From NCBI GenBank assembly GCA_030537695.1, contig JAUNVJ010000005.1, positions 24,676 to 88,675 on the forward strand: 64,000 bases of DNA. The letters run 5' to 3'. The notes under the pieces are model-generated. The model ran no database searches, was not told where the DNA came from, and saw only the letters and a program-made list of their open reading frames with translations. A program made the translations under genes and the position numbers. The DNA comes from Tissierellia bacterium (GTDB taxonomy: Bacteria > Bacillota_A > Clostridia > Tissierellales > Peptoniphilaceae). Every line of letters starts with the position of its first letter. The stretch's first letter is position 1. This document shows positions 9,757-19,559 of the stretch, piece after piece.

Positions 9757-10788
9757 TTATTTCGATCTTGTGTTATTTTCTCGTCGACAGTATATGAGGA
9801 TCAGCTTTTCCATTTCATACAATGGATTACTATTGGAGCTTTTAAAGCTTTTGTCTGCTTCCAATAATCGATCATAAAATTGAATTAAAAAGTCCTTATC
9901 GAATTGGGGAGCGTATTTTTGAATTTTACTAAATTCAAATTTTTTTATTTTTAATCGCTCCATCATTTCATAACTTTGATAATTGGCTTCCTCTAACACC
10001 TTATAGCCCAAGAGGAGTCGCACTTGACGGTGAATCATCACAAAAATTTTAGGAATCGGCTCATTGAGCTTATATAAATTGTGAAATTCCCGTAAAGCCA
10101 AGTCGGGATTTCCCTCAAAGAGAGCGTCTAAAAACTGAAAGATATTCGTATCGATATTTTCTGATAAGGATCCAATAATATCTTTTCTATTGATCCATTC
10201 TTCAGTCGTTACGGAAGAAATTTTGTCGATTTCATTTTTAATATCATAAAGCGTCACTTCCGAATTTCGAGACAGATAGTTGCTTTGAGAAATAAAATAA
10301 CTCATATCCACCGGCTTGATCTTCTTATTCTTTCGAGCAAAAGAACTTTGCACAAATTTTTGAAGTTCCCGATGGGTCAATGGAGCAAATTCCATATTGA
10401 TTTTATTTTTTGAAAAGTAACGATAGAATTTCGTGTTTTTGTTTAAATTTTCCGTCTCTTCAAAAATCAACAGAATAAACTCCGGTAAGTGGTCTAAAAA
10501 ATCAAAAAAATTGGAATTTAAATTTTGCTGATCGACAAAAGCAGCCACATTTTTTAACCAGACTATTTTTTTATCCCCCATAATCGGTACCGTTTCACAA
10601 GCTGACATAAGATCTGCTACACTTGCTTCTTTCCCTTGAAGTATGTTTACATTAAAACTTTCCGTTCCCTTATTGATTAAGAGATGAATCAAATAATCCA
10701 AGGTGTTTTCAATCAAAAGTTTTTCCGCTCCATAAAATAGATAGGTTTTTTTAAAATTTTTTGTTTTATAAATCTCCCGATAATTCAT
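9757..10788 (-). CDS. holA: DNA polymerase III delta subunit
   Basis: Delta opens the beta clamp within the clamp-loader complex. The protein (343 residues) has the HolA N-terminal domain with YLFYGAEKLLIENTLDYL and the VPIMGDKKIVWLKNV region. The central AAA-like region lacks a functional Walker A, as usual for delta. The C-terminal alpha-helical collar domain includes the LREFHNLYKLNEPIPKIFVMI region. Its start overlaps the end of comEC by 23 bases. The comEC-holA-rpsT order is standard in Firmicutes. Confidence 0.92.
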   Translation of the reverse strand: MNYREIYKTKNFKKTYLFYGAEKLLIENTLDYLIHLLINKGTESFNVNILQGKEASVADLMSACETVPIMGDKKIVWLKNVAAFVDQQNLNSNFFDFLDHLPEFILLIFEETENLNKNTKFYRYFSKNKINMEFAPLTHRELQKFVQSSFARKNKKIKPVDMSYFISQSNYLSRNSEVTLYDIKNEIDKISSVTTEEWINRKDIIGSLSENIDTNIFQFLDALFEGNPDLALREFHNLYKLNEPIPKIFVMIHRQVRLLLGYKVLEEANYQSYEMMERLKIKKFEFSKIQKYAPQFDKDFLIQFYDRLLEADKSFKSSNSNPLYEMEKLILIYCRRENNTRSK

Positions 10789-13048
10789 AATGCTTCCTTA
10801 TATACAATAGACATAGACAGATCATTCCCCCTTCCCATAGGAAGAATAGTATTTTCGTCTTTCGTTTTCCCTTTATGGTATTTATCTTAAGCTGATTTTT
10901 ATCAATTGTCAATTGGATCTGACCGTCTCGGGAAGTAATAAAAGTGGGAATTTTCTGATGGGCCAGATGGTCCAATACCTCTTGATGAGGATGGCCGTAT
11001 TGGTTGTTGACGCCGGCAGAAATCAAGGCAACTTCAGGATGTATCTTCACCAAAAAAGCTTCTTCCGTAGACGTCTTCGATCCGTGATGGGCCACTTTTA
11101 ACACATCATAATGCCCGGTAATTTTTTCTTCTATTTTCGTCGTAGCATCTCCGGTGCAAAGGATATTTTTTTCTCCATGGTAAATTTCTAAGATCATGGA
11201 TTTATCATTGTCTTCCTCATAGTCATCTACGTCTAATAAAACACGAATGCCGGTTTTTTCTCCCAGTTTCCAATGGTCGTGTTGCTTAACTTGAAATACC
11301 TTGGAATGTTCTATCATTTCTGCCAATAATTTCTGATCCTCGGGGATATAGGAAATATATACGATGGGGATGTCTATTTCTTGATACAATTCCCTAATAT
11401 TTCCGATATGGTCCATATCAAAATGAGAAACAAATAGACCGTCAAGCCGTCGAATGCCTCGATGATGTAGATAGGGTAATAAATAGTTCTTCGCCAAATT
11501 ATTATTCGTAAAAGCGGATCCACCAGTATCCACCATATAGTATTGTCCTCGGTAAGAGATCAGTCCACAGTCTCCTTGACCGATGTAGAGTTGCGTGTAT
11601 TGAAAGCTATGGTATTGACGATAGGTGAGTATCCCCATAAATAAAAAGAGATACAGACTATAGCCATAGATCCATCGACGAATGGGATAGATCCAACTGC
11701 TCCATCGATCTCCATAAAGGAAGAGAATCAGTAGTGTATAATAGGCTACTACCGTCCATAGGGTAAAGGATCTTCCGTAGATTTTAAGGGGAATCATCAT
11801 TTGGAGAAGAGATTGAACTTTGAGCAAATGATTCATGAAAAAGTTTATGGTGGTACCGATAATCTGTGGAAAGATTCCAAAAAACACGAGTAATCCCCCA
11901 TGTAATAAAATCGTATAGAAGGGAACAATCAATAGATTCGTCAAAAAAGTCACCGGATATACTTCATGGAAAAAATACAAAGTGATTGGGGCAATTCCCA
12001 GTTGAATAGAAAAGGTCAAAGAAATCATTGAGGATATGGATCCTTCTCCAGGTATGATATGGGATATTTTAGGATAAATCCACAAAATACTCCATACGCC
12101 GCCAAAGGACAATAAAAAGGATGGAGAAAATAAACGATGGGGAGATACCAGTAAAATCCCTGTTGCCACTAAAGCAATTTTTTCTTCCAAAGTCCATAAA
12201 TTATTCCCATAAAATTGAGTCAGTGAAAGGATAAATAAAGCTGTTCCTCGAATTCCCCCTATGGGAAAGCCGATCATCCACAGATAGAGTAAAAGAAAAG
12301 AAAGACAGACAATATCTGAAACCTTCCGTCGACCTGTCCAATGGATCAAAAGTTTTCGAAAAGAATAGGCAATGATGGTTATATGTAGGCCAGATACTGC
12401 CAAAAGATGAGCCATACCTAAATGTCTGAACTGATCATAGTACTTCCCCTCCATATAGGAGGTGTCCGACAAAATCATTCCCTTTAGTATTTGATTAGCC
12501 GGCGATTGAATCTTTTGGTCCAGCATAGCTTCTCCACGTTTCTTCCAATATCTCTGCCATCGATATCCTCTGGCCGGTTCTTTTAGAATTTGATAGGATT
12601 TGACGGTTCCGATTCCATAGATTCCTCGAGAGTACAATCGGTTTTTTTCACTGATATTGCCTTCATTCATTTGAGGAAGTGGCGAGCGAACGGGGCCTTC
12701 AATAAATACTTGACTGCCTAAAGGCAATGGTCTTTCATCATAATAGATAAAATAACTGGGGAATTTTTGACCATTGACTTGATCCGTCTTGAGGACAAAA
12801 TAATTATTTTTTTCTCGAATGATCTTCCCCTGACAATCCACAATGTCTTTCGGTATATCGTGATGCTGCAATTGAATGGATAGACAAGCAAGAGCCAATA
12901 CCCATACCAATCGTGAATACTTATGATATTGGGAATGTTGGGATCCCAATAGGAATAAAGATCCCACTATAAACAAGCCATATCCTACGAAGATCGATGT
13001 CTCATATCCCACCAAAACTCCAATTATCGTGAATAAAAGATAGACCAT
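10766..13048 (-). CDS. comEC: ComEC/Rec2 DNA-uptake channel protein
   Basis: ComEC forms the inner-membrane channel for single-stranded DNA during natural transformation. The 760 residues show N-terminal membrane segments with an extracellular OB-like DUF4131 domain. A 'competence' multi-membrane region follows (HLLAVSGLHITII is typical). The C-terminal metallo-beta-lactamase-like nuclease domain has SHFDMDHIGN and LKVAHHGSKTS. Length and domain order are complete, so the gene appears functional, although no other competence genes are in view. The start ATG at 13048 has a GAGGGGGG site. Confidence 0.94.
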   Translation of the reverse strand: MVYLLFTIIGVLVGYETSIFVGYGLFIVGSLFLLGSQHSQYHKYSRLVWVLALACLSIQLQHHDIPKDIVDCQGKIIREKNNYFVLKTDQVNGQKFPSYFIYYDERPLPLGSQVFIEGPVRSPLPQMNEGNISEKNRLYSRGIYGIGTVKSYQILKEPARGYRWQRYWKKRGEAMLDQKIQSPANQILKGMILSDTSYMEGKYYDQFRHLGMAHLLAVSGLHITIIAYSFRKLLIHWTGRRKVSDIVCLSFLLLYLWMIGFPIGGIRGTALFILSLTQFYGNNLWTLEEKIALVATGILLVSPHRLFSPSFLLSFGGVWSILWIYPKISHIIPGEGSISSMISLTFSIQLGIAPITLYFFHEVYPVTFLTNLLIVPFYTILLHGGLLVFFGIFPQIIGTTINFFMNHLLKVQSLLQMMIPLKIYGRSFTLWTVVAYYTLLILFLYGDRWSSWIYPIRRWIYGYSLYLFLFMGILTYRQYHSFQYTQLYIGQGDCGLISYRGQYYMVDTGGSAFTNNNLAKNYLLPYLHHRGIRRLDGLFVSHFDMDHIGNIRELYQEIDIPIVYISYIPEDQKLLAEMIEHSKVFQVKQHDHWKLGEKTGIRVLLDVDDYEEDNDKSMILEIYHGEKNILCTGDATTKIEEKITGHYDVLKVAHHGSKTSTEEAFLVKIHPEVALISAGVNNQYGHPHQEVLDHLAHQKIPTFITSRDGQIQLTIDKNQLKINTIKGKRKTKILFFLWEGGMICLCLLYIRKHYELSGDL

Positions 13049-13131
13049 TTCATCCCCCCTCTTTATGATAACCTTTATTTCCCTTTAAAGCTATAAATAT
13101 GGTAAAATATCACTAAAGCGAGGGATCAATA

Positions 13132-14265
13132 ATGAATAAATATATAAATTCGCCATACGAAAAAAAATATTCCATTGAAGTAAAAGATCACAGGAATGAA
13201 GACGGAGACCGATGGATTTCACTACAGGAAGCTCCGGCTTATTTAGGTGATGATCAAGTGACGGGAGATACATTTACCATCGATGGTCAATTACCTACCA
13301 CTAAAACCTTTGGAGACGAAATTTATTACTCGGTACCCAAATCCAGCTCTTCCCATGTGGAAGTGAAAATCCATTGGGAGCATCGCCTAGATATAATGCA
13401 ACAAAACCTCGGACTGGCTCTTTTTCGATACTATCTGATTACCAATACGGATCTTACCGTCACAGACTATCGGATTGAAGAGGAGGCTTCCTATGTGGAT
13501 ATCGAAGCTCATGATATTGCTTTTCGAACGGTGGAAGATTTAGAAAATTTAGTAAATTATGCTATTACCGCCAATTTATCCATAGACCATAAAAAAGATC
13601 AAATTCAAATCGAAGGACTGTCCTCTATCGATTATAAGGGCCCTTGCTTAGCTCGCACAGGGGAGGTTGGGCTTTTTGTCATTGCATCTATTCAGCGAAT
13701 CGATGGAAAGATCCGCCTCTATACCCTATCCGGCGGAAGAGCCTTTTTAGATTATCGGGAAAAAACCAATATATTAAATCATATGATGAGTTATTTAAAC
13801 TCCAAAGATCCGGAACAATTGTTTAAGGATTTAAAACAGTTAAAAAGTCGACAGGAAAGTTTGCAAAAAGAAAATAAAAAAATGGAAAAGGACTTAGGAT
13901 TGGAAGAAGTTCGCGAATATAAAAAATTAGCTACTTCCGTAGACGGCGTCCACTATATCTTTAAGGTCTTGCGAAATGTGAATTTTAAAGATTTAAAATT
14001 TATTTCTTCTCATATCATGGAAGACTATAATTATGTACAGATCTATGGAATCCCCAATGGTTCCCGATCCCAAGTTTTAGTGGTTCGTTCCAAAAATTTG
14101 AGTTTTAATCTTAAGGATATCTATGATGAAATCGCCAAGGTCTTTTCTCTGGAAGGATCGGGAAATATCTATATTATTCAAGGCAATTGTAATACTTCAG
14201 ATCTTTCCGGTATTATGGAGCGTTTCCTTTTAGAAATTAAAAAGAAAATCGGTGAAAAAAAATAG
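13132..14265 (+). CDS. Degenerate alanyl-tRNA editing (AlaX/AlaRS-like) protein with DHHA1-like C-terminus
   Basis: The 377 residues can be matched along their whole length to AlaX-L-type editing proteins. They have an N-terminal beta-barrel and then the stretch IHWEHRLDIMQQNLGLALF, equivalent to the usual W-E-R-R-F-D-H-M-Q-Q-H-[ST]-G-Q-H-[LI]-L. Next comes YKGPCLARTGEVGLF, equivalent to C-C-G-T-H-x-x-x-T-G-E-[IV]-G, then a coiled coil (about 235-265) and a DHHA1-like end. The zinc ligands are lost: the H-x3-H pair is N and A here, and the C-x3-H motif is reduced to a single Cys. The GGGQP-like loop is also absent. It probably binds rather than hydrolyses aminoacyl-tRNA, or has another role. 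The stand-alone gene is intact and not frameshifted. Confidence 0.7.
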   Translation: MNKYINSPYEKKYSIEVKDHRNEDGDRWISLQEAPAYLGDDQVTGDTFTIDGQLPTTKTFGDEIYYSVPKSSSSHVEVKIHWEHRLDIMQQNLGLALFRYYLITNTDLTVTDYRIEEEASYVDIEAHDIAFRTVEDLENLVNYAITANLSIDHKKDQIQIEGLSSIDYKGPCLARTGEVGLFVIASIQRIDGKIRLYTLSGGRAFLDYREKTNILNHMMSYLNSKDPEQLFKDLKQLKSRQESLQKENKKMEKDLGLEEVREYKKLATSVDGVHYIFKVLRNVNFKDLKFISSHIMEDYNYVQIYGIPNGSRSQVLVVRSKNLSFNLKDIYDEIAKVFSLEGSGNIYIIQGNCNTSDLSGIMERFLLEIKKKIGEKK

Positions 14266-14291
14266 GACTTCTCATTATAATGAGGAGTCCT
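14264..14291. terminator. Bidirectional terminator between convergent genes
   Basis: Stem AGGACTtCTCAT/ATGAGgAGTCCT with a TATA loop. T-runs follow on both strands. It terminates the AlaX-like gene and the pro/thr operon. Confidence 0.8.
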
Positions 14292-15216
14292 CTCTTTTTT
14301 CCATAAGATTAGAATTTAAAAATAAAGTGGCAAAACTGGTTAAGAGTAAAGCAATAAAAAGGGTCATGTTATAGCTTTCTCCCAGAAATAAAATCGAAAG
14401 GATGGAACCGAAGATGGGAATGAAAAGTTTAAAAATCCCAATATTTCCCGCCTTTTGGTACTTTAAGAGCAAATACCACAGCAAAAAGGCGGTAGACGAT
14501 ATAAAGGATCCATACAGTAAAAGCAATATCCCTTTCCAATGGAAGACCAATTCTGTTTGAGAAGTGAATTTTCCAATAATAATTAATATTGAAGACCCAA
14601 AGATAAATTGGAAGATGGATACGATGTAGGAATTTTGATCCTGTCCATATTTTCGCATCATAATCGTTCCCAGTGCATTAAAAAAGGTGGAACATAATAT
14701 AAAGCCTTCTCCCGAGAATGTAAATTGAAAACCGGTGAGCCCCGATAAATTGGAAATATTGGAAATTAAAACTCCAATTAAACCGATACAAAGGGCGATG
14801 GCCTTTTTTAATGTGATTCGATCATCCACAAATACAAAATGTGCTAGTACCACAATTATCAATGGATTTAGACCTTGCACAATGGCGGCTTTTACACCGT
14901 CTGTATTGGATAGGCCAATATAGTAAAAACCATATTGTAAAGATATTTGAACCAAAGAAATCGCAAAGAGCAATTTTATATTTATTTTTCGATAATCTAT
15001 TTTTTCTCGATCGAAAAGCCATTTATATACCAATACAATAAGACCAGCCCCGAAAAAACGATAGCCCGCCAATAAAATTTTAGCACCAATATCGTCTCCG
15101 GGAATATGAAAAATCTGATAAGATGTCTTTATTAAAGGAATAGCAGATCCCCATAAAAACATGGCAAATAAAGCAATGAAAGCTGACGTTATTTTGTTTT
15201 CAAAGTATTTTTTCAA
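14275..15216 (-). CDS. EamA/DMT-family membrane transporter
   Basis: The 313 residues contain about ten hydrophobic membrane segments arranged as two EamA repeats. The first includes MFLWGSAIPLIK and the second ends with the GSILSILFLGE-type motif typical of drug/metabolite transporters. Substrates of this family include amino acids and nucleotides. The TTG start overlaps the thrB stop as TTGA, with AAAGGAG upstream. As the last gene of the proBA-thrCB operon it could export or import threonine, proline or a related metabolite; that is inferred from context only. Confidence 0.85.
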   Translation of the reverse strand: MKKYFENKITSAFIALFAMFLWGSAIPLIKTSYQIFHIPGDDIGAKILLAGYRFFGAGLIVLVYKWLFDREKIDYRKINIKLLFAISLVQISLQYGFYYIGLSNTDGVKAAIVQGLNPLIIVVLAHFVFVDDRITLKKAIALCIGLIGVLISNISNLSGLTGFQFTFSGEGFILCSTFFNALGTIMMRKYGQDQNSYIVSIFQFIFGSSILIIIGKFTSQTELVFHWKGILLLLYGSFISSTAFLLWYLLLKYQKAGNIGIFKLFIPIFGSILSILFLGESYNMTLFIALLLTSFATLFLNSNLMEKREDSSL

Positions 15217-16061
15217 AGATAGAATGCTCCTTTACCTGGTAGAACTGTTAAAATATCGTATTGGTGCCGGGTAATTTTGTGATTTTGCAATGCTTCATAG
15301 AGGCTTTGATTATGTTGTTCGCCAATAATTAAGATTGTAGGACCTGCACCACTGATAAAACAAACACCTCGATGTTTAGAAGCAATGTTTTCAAAAATTT
15401 CAAACCCGGAAATTAAGGGTTTTCGATAGGGCTCATGGAGCCGATCCGACGCAACTCCTCGCAAAAGGTCCATATCTCCTCGTTCCAAAGCTCTAGAAAC
15501 TAAATTAGAACGGCTGATATTGTAGACGGCATCGGCAAGAGGAATTTCTTTTGGAACGACGGAACGAGCCAGTGATGTCTTTAATTCAAAATCCGGAACG
15601 ATCACATAATAGGACAATTGAGAAGAAACCTCTGTTTGATAATAATAAATTCTTTGTTCTTCTTCCGCAGAAATTACTAGTCCACCTAATAGGGCTGGAG
15701 CTACATTGTCAGGATGACCTTCCAGTTCACTGGCCCATGCCAATAGTTGATCTTTAGAATATCTTTTATCTAAGAAATAATTAGCCCCCATTAAACCACC
15801 GATAATACAGCTTGCAGAAGAACCCAATCCTCGAGCGATGGGAATTTCTCCCTCCACATGGATGTCAATCTCAGGTACCGGTGTACGATCTTCTTCAAAG
15901 ACTTTCGAAAAAGCTTGATAGATCATATTATTTTGATAATTATTTTTACTTTTTCTTTTGGAAAAAGTAAAGTCATTATATAAATTAAAACTAAGACCCA
16001 TGGCATCATAGCCCGGGCCTAAATTTGCCGTCGTGGCAGGTACTCTAACAGAAATTTCCAT
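15213..16061 (-). CDS. thrB: Homoserine kinase
   Basis: ThrB phosphorylates L-homoserine with ATP, the penultimate threonine step. It is a GHMP kinase of 282 residues with the N-terminal VPATTANLGPGYDAMG motif and the ATP-binding IARGLGSSASCIIGG motif (about 75-89). The C-terminal GHMP motif is VCFISGAGPTILII. It lies one base after thrC with a TAGGAG ribosome binding site, and its end overlaps the transporter gene. No homoserine dehydrogenase is encoded in the window. Confidence 0.94.
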   Translation of the reverse strand: MEISVRVPATTANLGPGYDAMGLSFNLYNDFTFSKRKSKNNYQNNMIYQAFSKVFEEDRTPVPEIDIHVEGEIPIARGLGSSASCIIGGLMGANYFLDKRYSKDQLLAWASELEGHPDNVAPALLGGLVISAEEEQRIYYYQTEVSSQLSYYVIVPDFELKTSLARSVVPKEIPLADAVYNISRSNLVSRALERGDMDLLRGVASDRLHEPYRKPLISGFEIFENIASKHRGVCFISGAGPTILIIGEQHNQSLYEALQNHKITRHQYDILTVLPGKGAFYL

Positions 16062-16062
16062 T

Positions 16063-17514
16063 TTAAACTCCTAATATTTTATTAATACATTTTTTTATTT
16101 CCGTTTTTTCTATTCTTAAATTTTGAGTGATTGTTTTGTCTTGAAGCCCCTGAAGAGGTGTTGGTATCGGTACTTTTGTCTTACGATATATTTGATCTAG
16201 TAATTGGAAATCGTCTCCTGTAAGGTCTAAAGCAGAACCGACGGCTTTGGGAAATTTATAAGGAGATGCAGTAGAGGCTATGATGGTCGGCCATTTACCT
16301 TCGTCTTTTTCATATTTTTCAACGGCACCCAGACAAACGGCTGTGTGGGTATCACATAAATAACCTCTTTCATCATAGTATTTTTGAATGATTTCAATCG
16401 TTTCTTCGTCATTGAGAGTATACCCTTTGAAATCCTTCATATTCTCCCGAGTCCTATTGTCAATTTGATAATGACCTTTTTCCTGTAATTCTTCCATCCA
16501 CTGCTTCACCAAATTTCCATTATTATTCGTTTTTATATAGAGAAACCGTTCCAAATTGGAAGAGATTAAAATATCCATGGAGGGGGAATTGGTCTTATAA
16601 AAATCCCGTCTACGATCATAAATTCCTGTTTTAAAAAAATCCGTTAATACATTATTACGATTGGAAACACAAATGAAATCCTTTACTGGAAGACCCATTA
16701 ATTTGGCAAGAAAAGCTGCCAAAATATTGCCAAAATTTCCTGTGGGAACCGCAATATTTACCCGATCTCCCAATTGAATAATCCCTTGTTTTACCATTTC
16801 CGAATAGCCGTAGTAATAATATATCATTTGAGGAATCAAACGACCGATATTGATGGAATTGGCGGAAGAAAGACCTATATTTTTCTGTTGTAAAGACTGT
16901 AGTAATTCTTTATCATTAAAGACCTGTTTTAAAGCGGATTGAGCTTCATCAAAATTTCCATGGATGCCAATTGCATAGGTGTTACTACCCTCTTGAGTCA
17001 TCATTTGATACTTTTGAATTTCTGAAACTCCTTCTGTAGGATAAAAGACGATAATTTTCGTTTGATCGATATCTTTAAATCCTTCCAGTGCTGCTTTACC
17101 CGTATCTCCGGAAGTGGCGGTTAAAATAGCAATTTCTTCTTTTTTATCTTGTGTCGCCAATTCCATAAAATAAGGAAGAATCGAAAGAGCAAAATCTTTA
17201 AAAGCCGACGTCTTTCCATGGAATAGTTCTAAGATCAAGTTCTGATCCATCGGTATTCCTTGGACGATATCTTTTACACTAAATTTGTCATCATAGGCAT
17301 TGTCAATGCAATATTGCAATTCTTCCCGGGAAAAATCGTCAAAAATTTTTTCTAAAATCTCAATAGCAAGCTCCCGATAATTTTTAAAAATTCTAGGGGA
17401 AAGAGATGGAATTTCAATTGGCAGATACAGACCTCCATCCCTTGCAATCCCTTGTAAGATGGCCTCTTTTGAAGAGAAGGCTTCATCTCCTCCTCTGGTA
17501 CTAATATATTTCAT
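16063..17514 (-). CDS. thrC: Threonine synthase
   Basis: This is a PLP enzyme converting O-phosphohomoserine to threonine. The 483 residues begin MKYISTRGG, the standard N-terminus of the ThrC subfamily. The PLP-lysine motif TSAFKDFAL has Lys106, and the glycine-rich phosphate cradle is TATSGDTGKAAL. The length matches the longer bacterial/yeast-type threonine synthases. The ATG immediately follows the proA stop (TAAATG), with an AGGAAG site inside the proA end. Confidence 0.95.
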   Translation of the reverse strand: MKYISTRGGDEAFSSKEAILQGIARDGGLYLPIEIPSLSPRIFKNYRELAIEILEKIFDDFSREELQYCIDNAYDDKFSVKDIVQGIPMDQNLILELFHGKTSAFKDFALSILPYFMELATQDKKEEIAILTATSGDTGKAALEGFKDIDQTKIIVFYPTEGVSEIQKYQMMTQEGSNTYAIGIHGNFDEAQSALKQVFNDKELLQSLQQKNIGLSSANSINIGRLIPQMIYYYYGYSEMVKQGIIQLGDRVNIAVPTGNFGNILAAFLAKLMGLPVKDFICVSNRNNVLTDFFKTGIYDRRRDFYKTNSPSMDILISSNLERFLYIKTNNNGNLVKQWMEELQEKGHYQIDNRTRENMKDFKGYTLNDEETIEIIQKYYDERGYLCDTHTAVCLGAVEKYEKDEGKWPTIIASTASPYKFPKAVGSALDLTGDDFQLLDQIYRKTKVPIPTPLQGLQDKTITQNLRIEKTEIKKCINKILGV

Positions 17515-18777
17515 TTACTTCCTCACTTGTCCATGTCCCAGGATAATATACTTTGTACTAACCAATTCACTAAGTCCCACCGGTCCCCTTGCGTGAAGTT
17601 TTTGAGTGGAGATCCCAAGTTCCGCACCAAATCCAAAGACAAAACCGTCGGTAAATCGACTGGAGGCATTGACATAAACACAGGCAGAGTCCACTTCATC
17701 TAAAAAACGCATGGCATTTTCATAATTTTCCGTAACAATAACTTCCGAATGTGCAGAAGAATAGCGATAGATATGATCTATGGCCTCATCAAAATCTTCG
17801 ACAATTTTCATAGCAAAGGCATAGTCCAAAAATTCTTTTTCATATTCTTCTTTTCCTGCAGCTTGGATACCGGGAAGTTTTTCTTTGGTTTTTTCGCAAC
17901 CATAAACTCTGATATCATAATAGTCAATTATTGCATTTAATTTCTTGTAAAATTCATCCCCTACATTTTTATGGACCAATAATGTCTCCATGGCATTGCA
18001 AACGCCTACTCTTTGAGTTTTGGCATTTTCAATAATCGGTAAAGCCATCTCTATTTTAGCCGATTCATCAATATAGATATGACAGTTCCCAACACCGGTT
18101 TCCAAGACCGGAACTTTGGCTTGATCTACCACAGTTTGAATTAGACTTGCCGACCCTCGCGGTACCAATAGATCCACATAGCCTTTTAATTGCATCAACT
18201 CTTTGGCAGATTCTCGACTGGTATCTTCAATAATTTGGATCGTATCCGGATCCTGATTACATTGGACCAGAGCTTCTCTCATGGCTTTTGTAATAGCGAT
18301 ATTGGAGTGAATAGCTTCTTTTCCTCCTCGAAGGATAATAGCGGAAGAAGCTTTTAAGGAAAGGATTGCTGCATCCAAGGTGACATTGGGTCTAGCTTCA
18401 TAGATAATGGCGATAACCCCAATGGGAACGGTCTTTTTACCAATTTGCAATCCGTCGTCGTTAATGTTCATCTCCGTGATCTTTCCCACAGGATCTTTTA
18501 AATGAATCACCTCATCGATGGAATGAGCCATGGCCTCTACTCGTTTATCGTCTAACATCAATCGATCCATCAATCCTTCGGAAAGACCAATTTCTCGACC
18601 ATGGGCCAAATCCTTTTCATTGGCTTTTATAATTTCTTCTCGATGTTTTAATAGAGAAGCCTTAATTTCTTTTAATATTTCATTTTTTTCATGGGAGGTA
18701 AGGCGAGCCAATGATCTGGCACTGCTTTTTGCTCTCTTTCCCATTTCACTTAGTTTTATTCTTAAAGATTGTTCCAA
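17515..18777 (-). CDS. proA: Glutamate-5-semialdehyde dehydrogenase (gamma-glutamyl phosphate reductase)
   Basis: ProA reduces gamma-glutamyl phosphate with NADPH in proline biosynthesis. The 420 residues show the aldehyde-dehydrogenase-like fold with the catalytic cysteine in RVGVCNAMETLLVH (Cys260) and the ProA-typical NRFTDGFVFGFGAELGIS-like region (SSRFTDGFVFGFGAELGIS here). The TTG start at 18777 lies 32 bases inside proB with a GGGGGAAG site; a later ATG (MGKRAK) is possible but has a weaker site. Coupling with proB is expected because the two enzymes channel a labile intermediate. Confidence 0.95.
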   Translation of the reverse strand: MEQSLRIKLSEMGKRAKSSARSLARLTSHEKNEILKEIKASLLKHREEIIKANEKDLAHGREIGLSEGLMDRLMLDDKRVEAMAHSIDEVIHLKDPVGKITEMNINDDGLQIGKKTVPIGVIAIIYEARPNVTLDAAILSLKASSAIILRGGKEAIHSNIAITKAMREALVQCNQDPDTIQIIEDTSRESAKELMQLKGYVDLLVPRGSASLIQTVVDQAKVPVLETGVGNCHIYIDESAKIEMALPIIENAKTQRVGVCNAMETLLVHKNVGDEFYKKLNAIIDYYDIRVYGCEKTKEKLPGIQAAGKEEYEKEFLDYAFAMKIVEDFDEAIDHIYRYSSAHSEVIVTENYENAMRFLDEVDSACVYVNASSRFTDGFVFGFGAELGISTQKLHARGPVGLSELVSTKYIILGHGQVRK

Positions 18778-19537
18778 TGTCTTCCCCCTTTATAATATTT
18801 CGCAAAATTTTCATCTCTTCTCCATTGGCAATAATCACATCAATGTTTTTTTCCATGCAAAGGCGTGCTGCACGAATTTTTGTAATCATTCCACCGACTC
18901 CCACATTGGAATCCGTCTCTTTGGCCATATGTTCCACTTTCGATAGATCATTGACTTCGCTGAGAAGTTCCGCATTGGGATTATTTCTTGGATCGTCGGT
19001 ATAAAGACCATCGATATCGGAGAGCAAAATTAAAAGATCTGCTTCCACCAGACGGGAAACCACTGCAGAAAGAGTATCATTGTCTCCGTATTTTATCTCA
19101 TATGTGGAAATGGTGTCATTTTCATTGACAATGGGAATTACATTGAACAGTCCTAATTTTTTAAATGTGTTTTTAGCATTTCCTCGCATTGCTTCATCGC
19201 GTTCAATTTGTTTTGTCAATAAAATTTGCGCTGCATTGTACCCATATTGATTTAATGTTCTATTATAAGTGTTCATTAAAGCCACCTGACCTACGGAAGA
19301 AGCTGCCTGTTTTGAAGCTGTATCTCGAGGCCTTTCTTTTAAGTCCAATCTCTTGGCTCCGGCTGCAATGGAGCCGGAAGAAACCAAAATTACATCATAG
19401 CCATGATTTTTTAAATTGGCCAATTCATAACATAAATCATCAATTTTTTGTAAATTGATAATTCCATTTTTGTGAGTAATGGACGATGATCCCACTTTTA
19501 TAACAATTGTTTTTAAGTCTTTACTGAATTTTCGCAT
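18746..19537 (-). CDS. proB: Glutamate 5-kinase (short form without PUA domain)
   Basis: ProB phosphorylates glutamate, the first and feedback-regulated step of proline synthesis. The 263 residues contain the amino-acid-kinase fold with VIKVGSSSIT at the N-terminus and PIVNENDT plus LLSDIDGLYTDDPR further on. The C-terminal PUA domain found in E. coli ProB is missing, as in several clostridia. I chose the ATG at 19537 (MRKFSKD) because AGGTGGGAT precedes it; the reading from 19561 would place that site inside the gene. It is the first gene of the five-gene operon. Confidence 0.94.
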   Translation of the reverse strand: MRKFSKDLKTIVIKVGSSSITHKNGIINLQKIDDLCYELANLKNHGYDVILVSSGSIAAGAKRLDLKERPRDTASKQAASSVGQVALMNTYNRTLNQYGYNAAQILLTKQIERDEAMRGNAKNTFKKLGLFNVIPIVNENDTISTYEIKYGDNDTLSAVVSRLVEADLLILLSDIDGLYTDDPRNNPNAELLSEVNDLSKVEHMAKETDSNVGVGGMITKIRAARLCMEKNIDVIIANGEEMKILRNIIKGEDIGTIFKNKTK

Positions 19538-19559
19538 AGTATCCCACCTTTTGTTTTTC

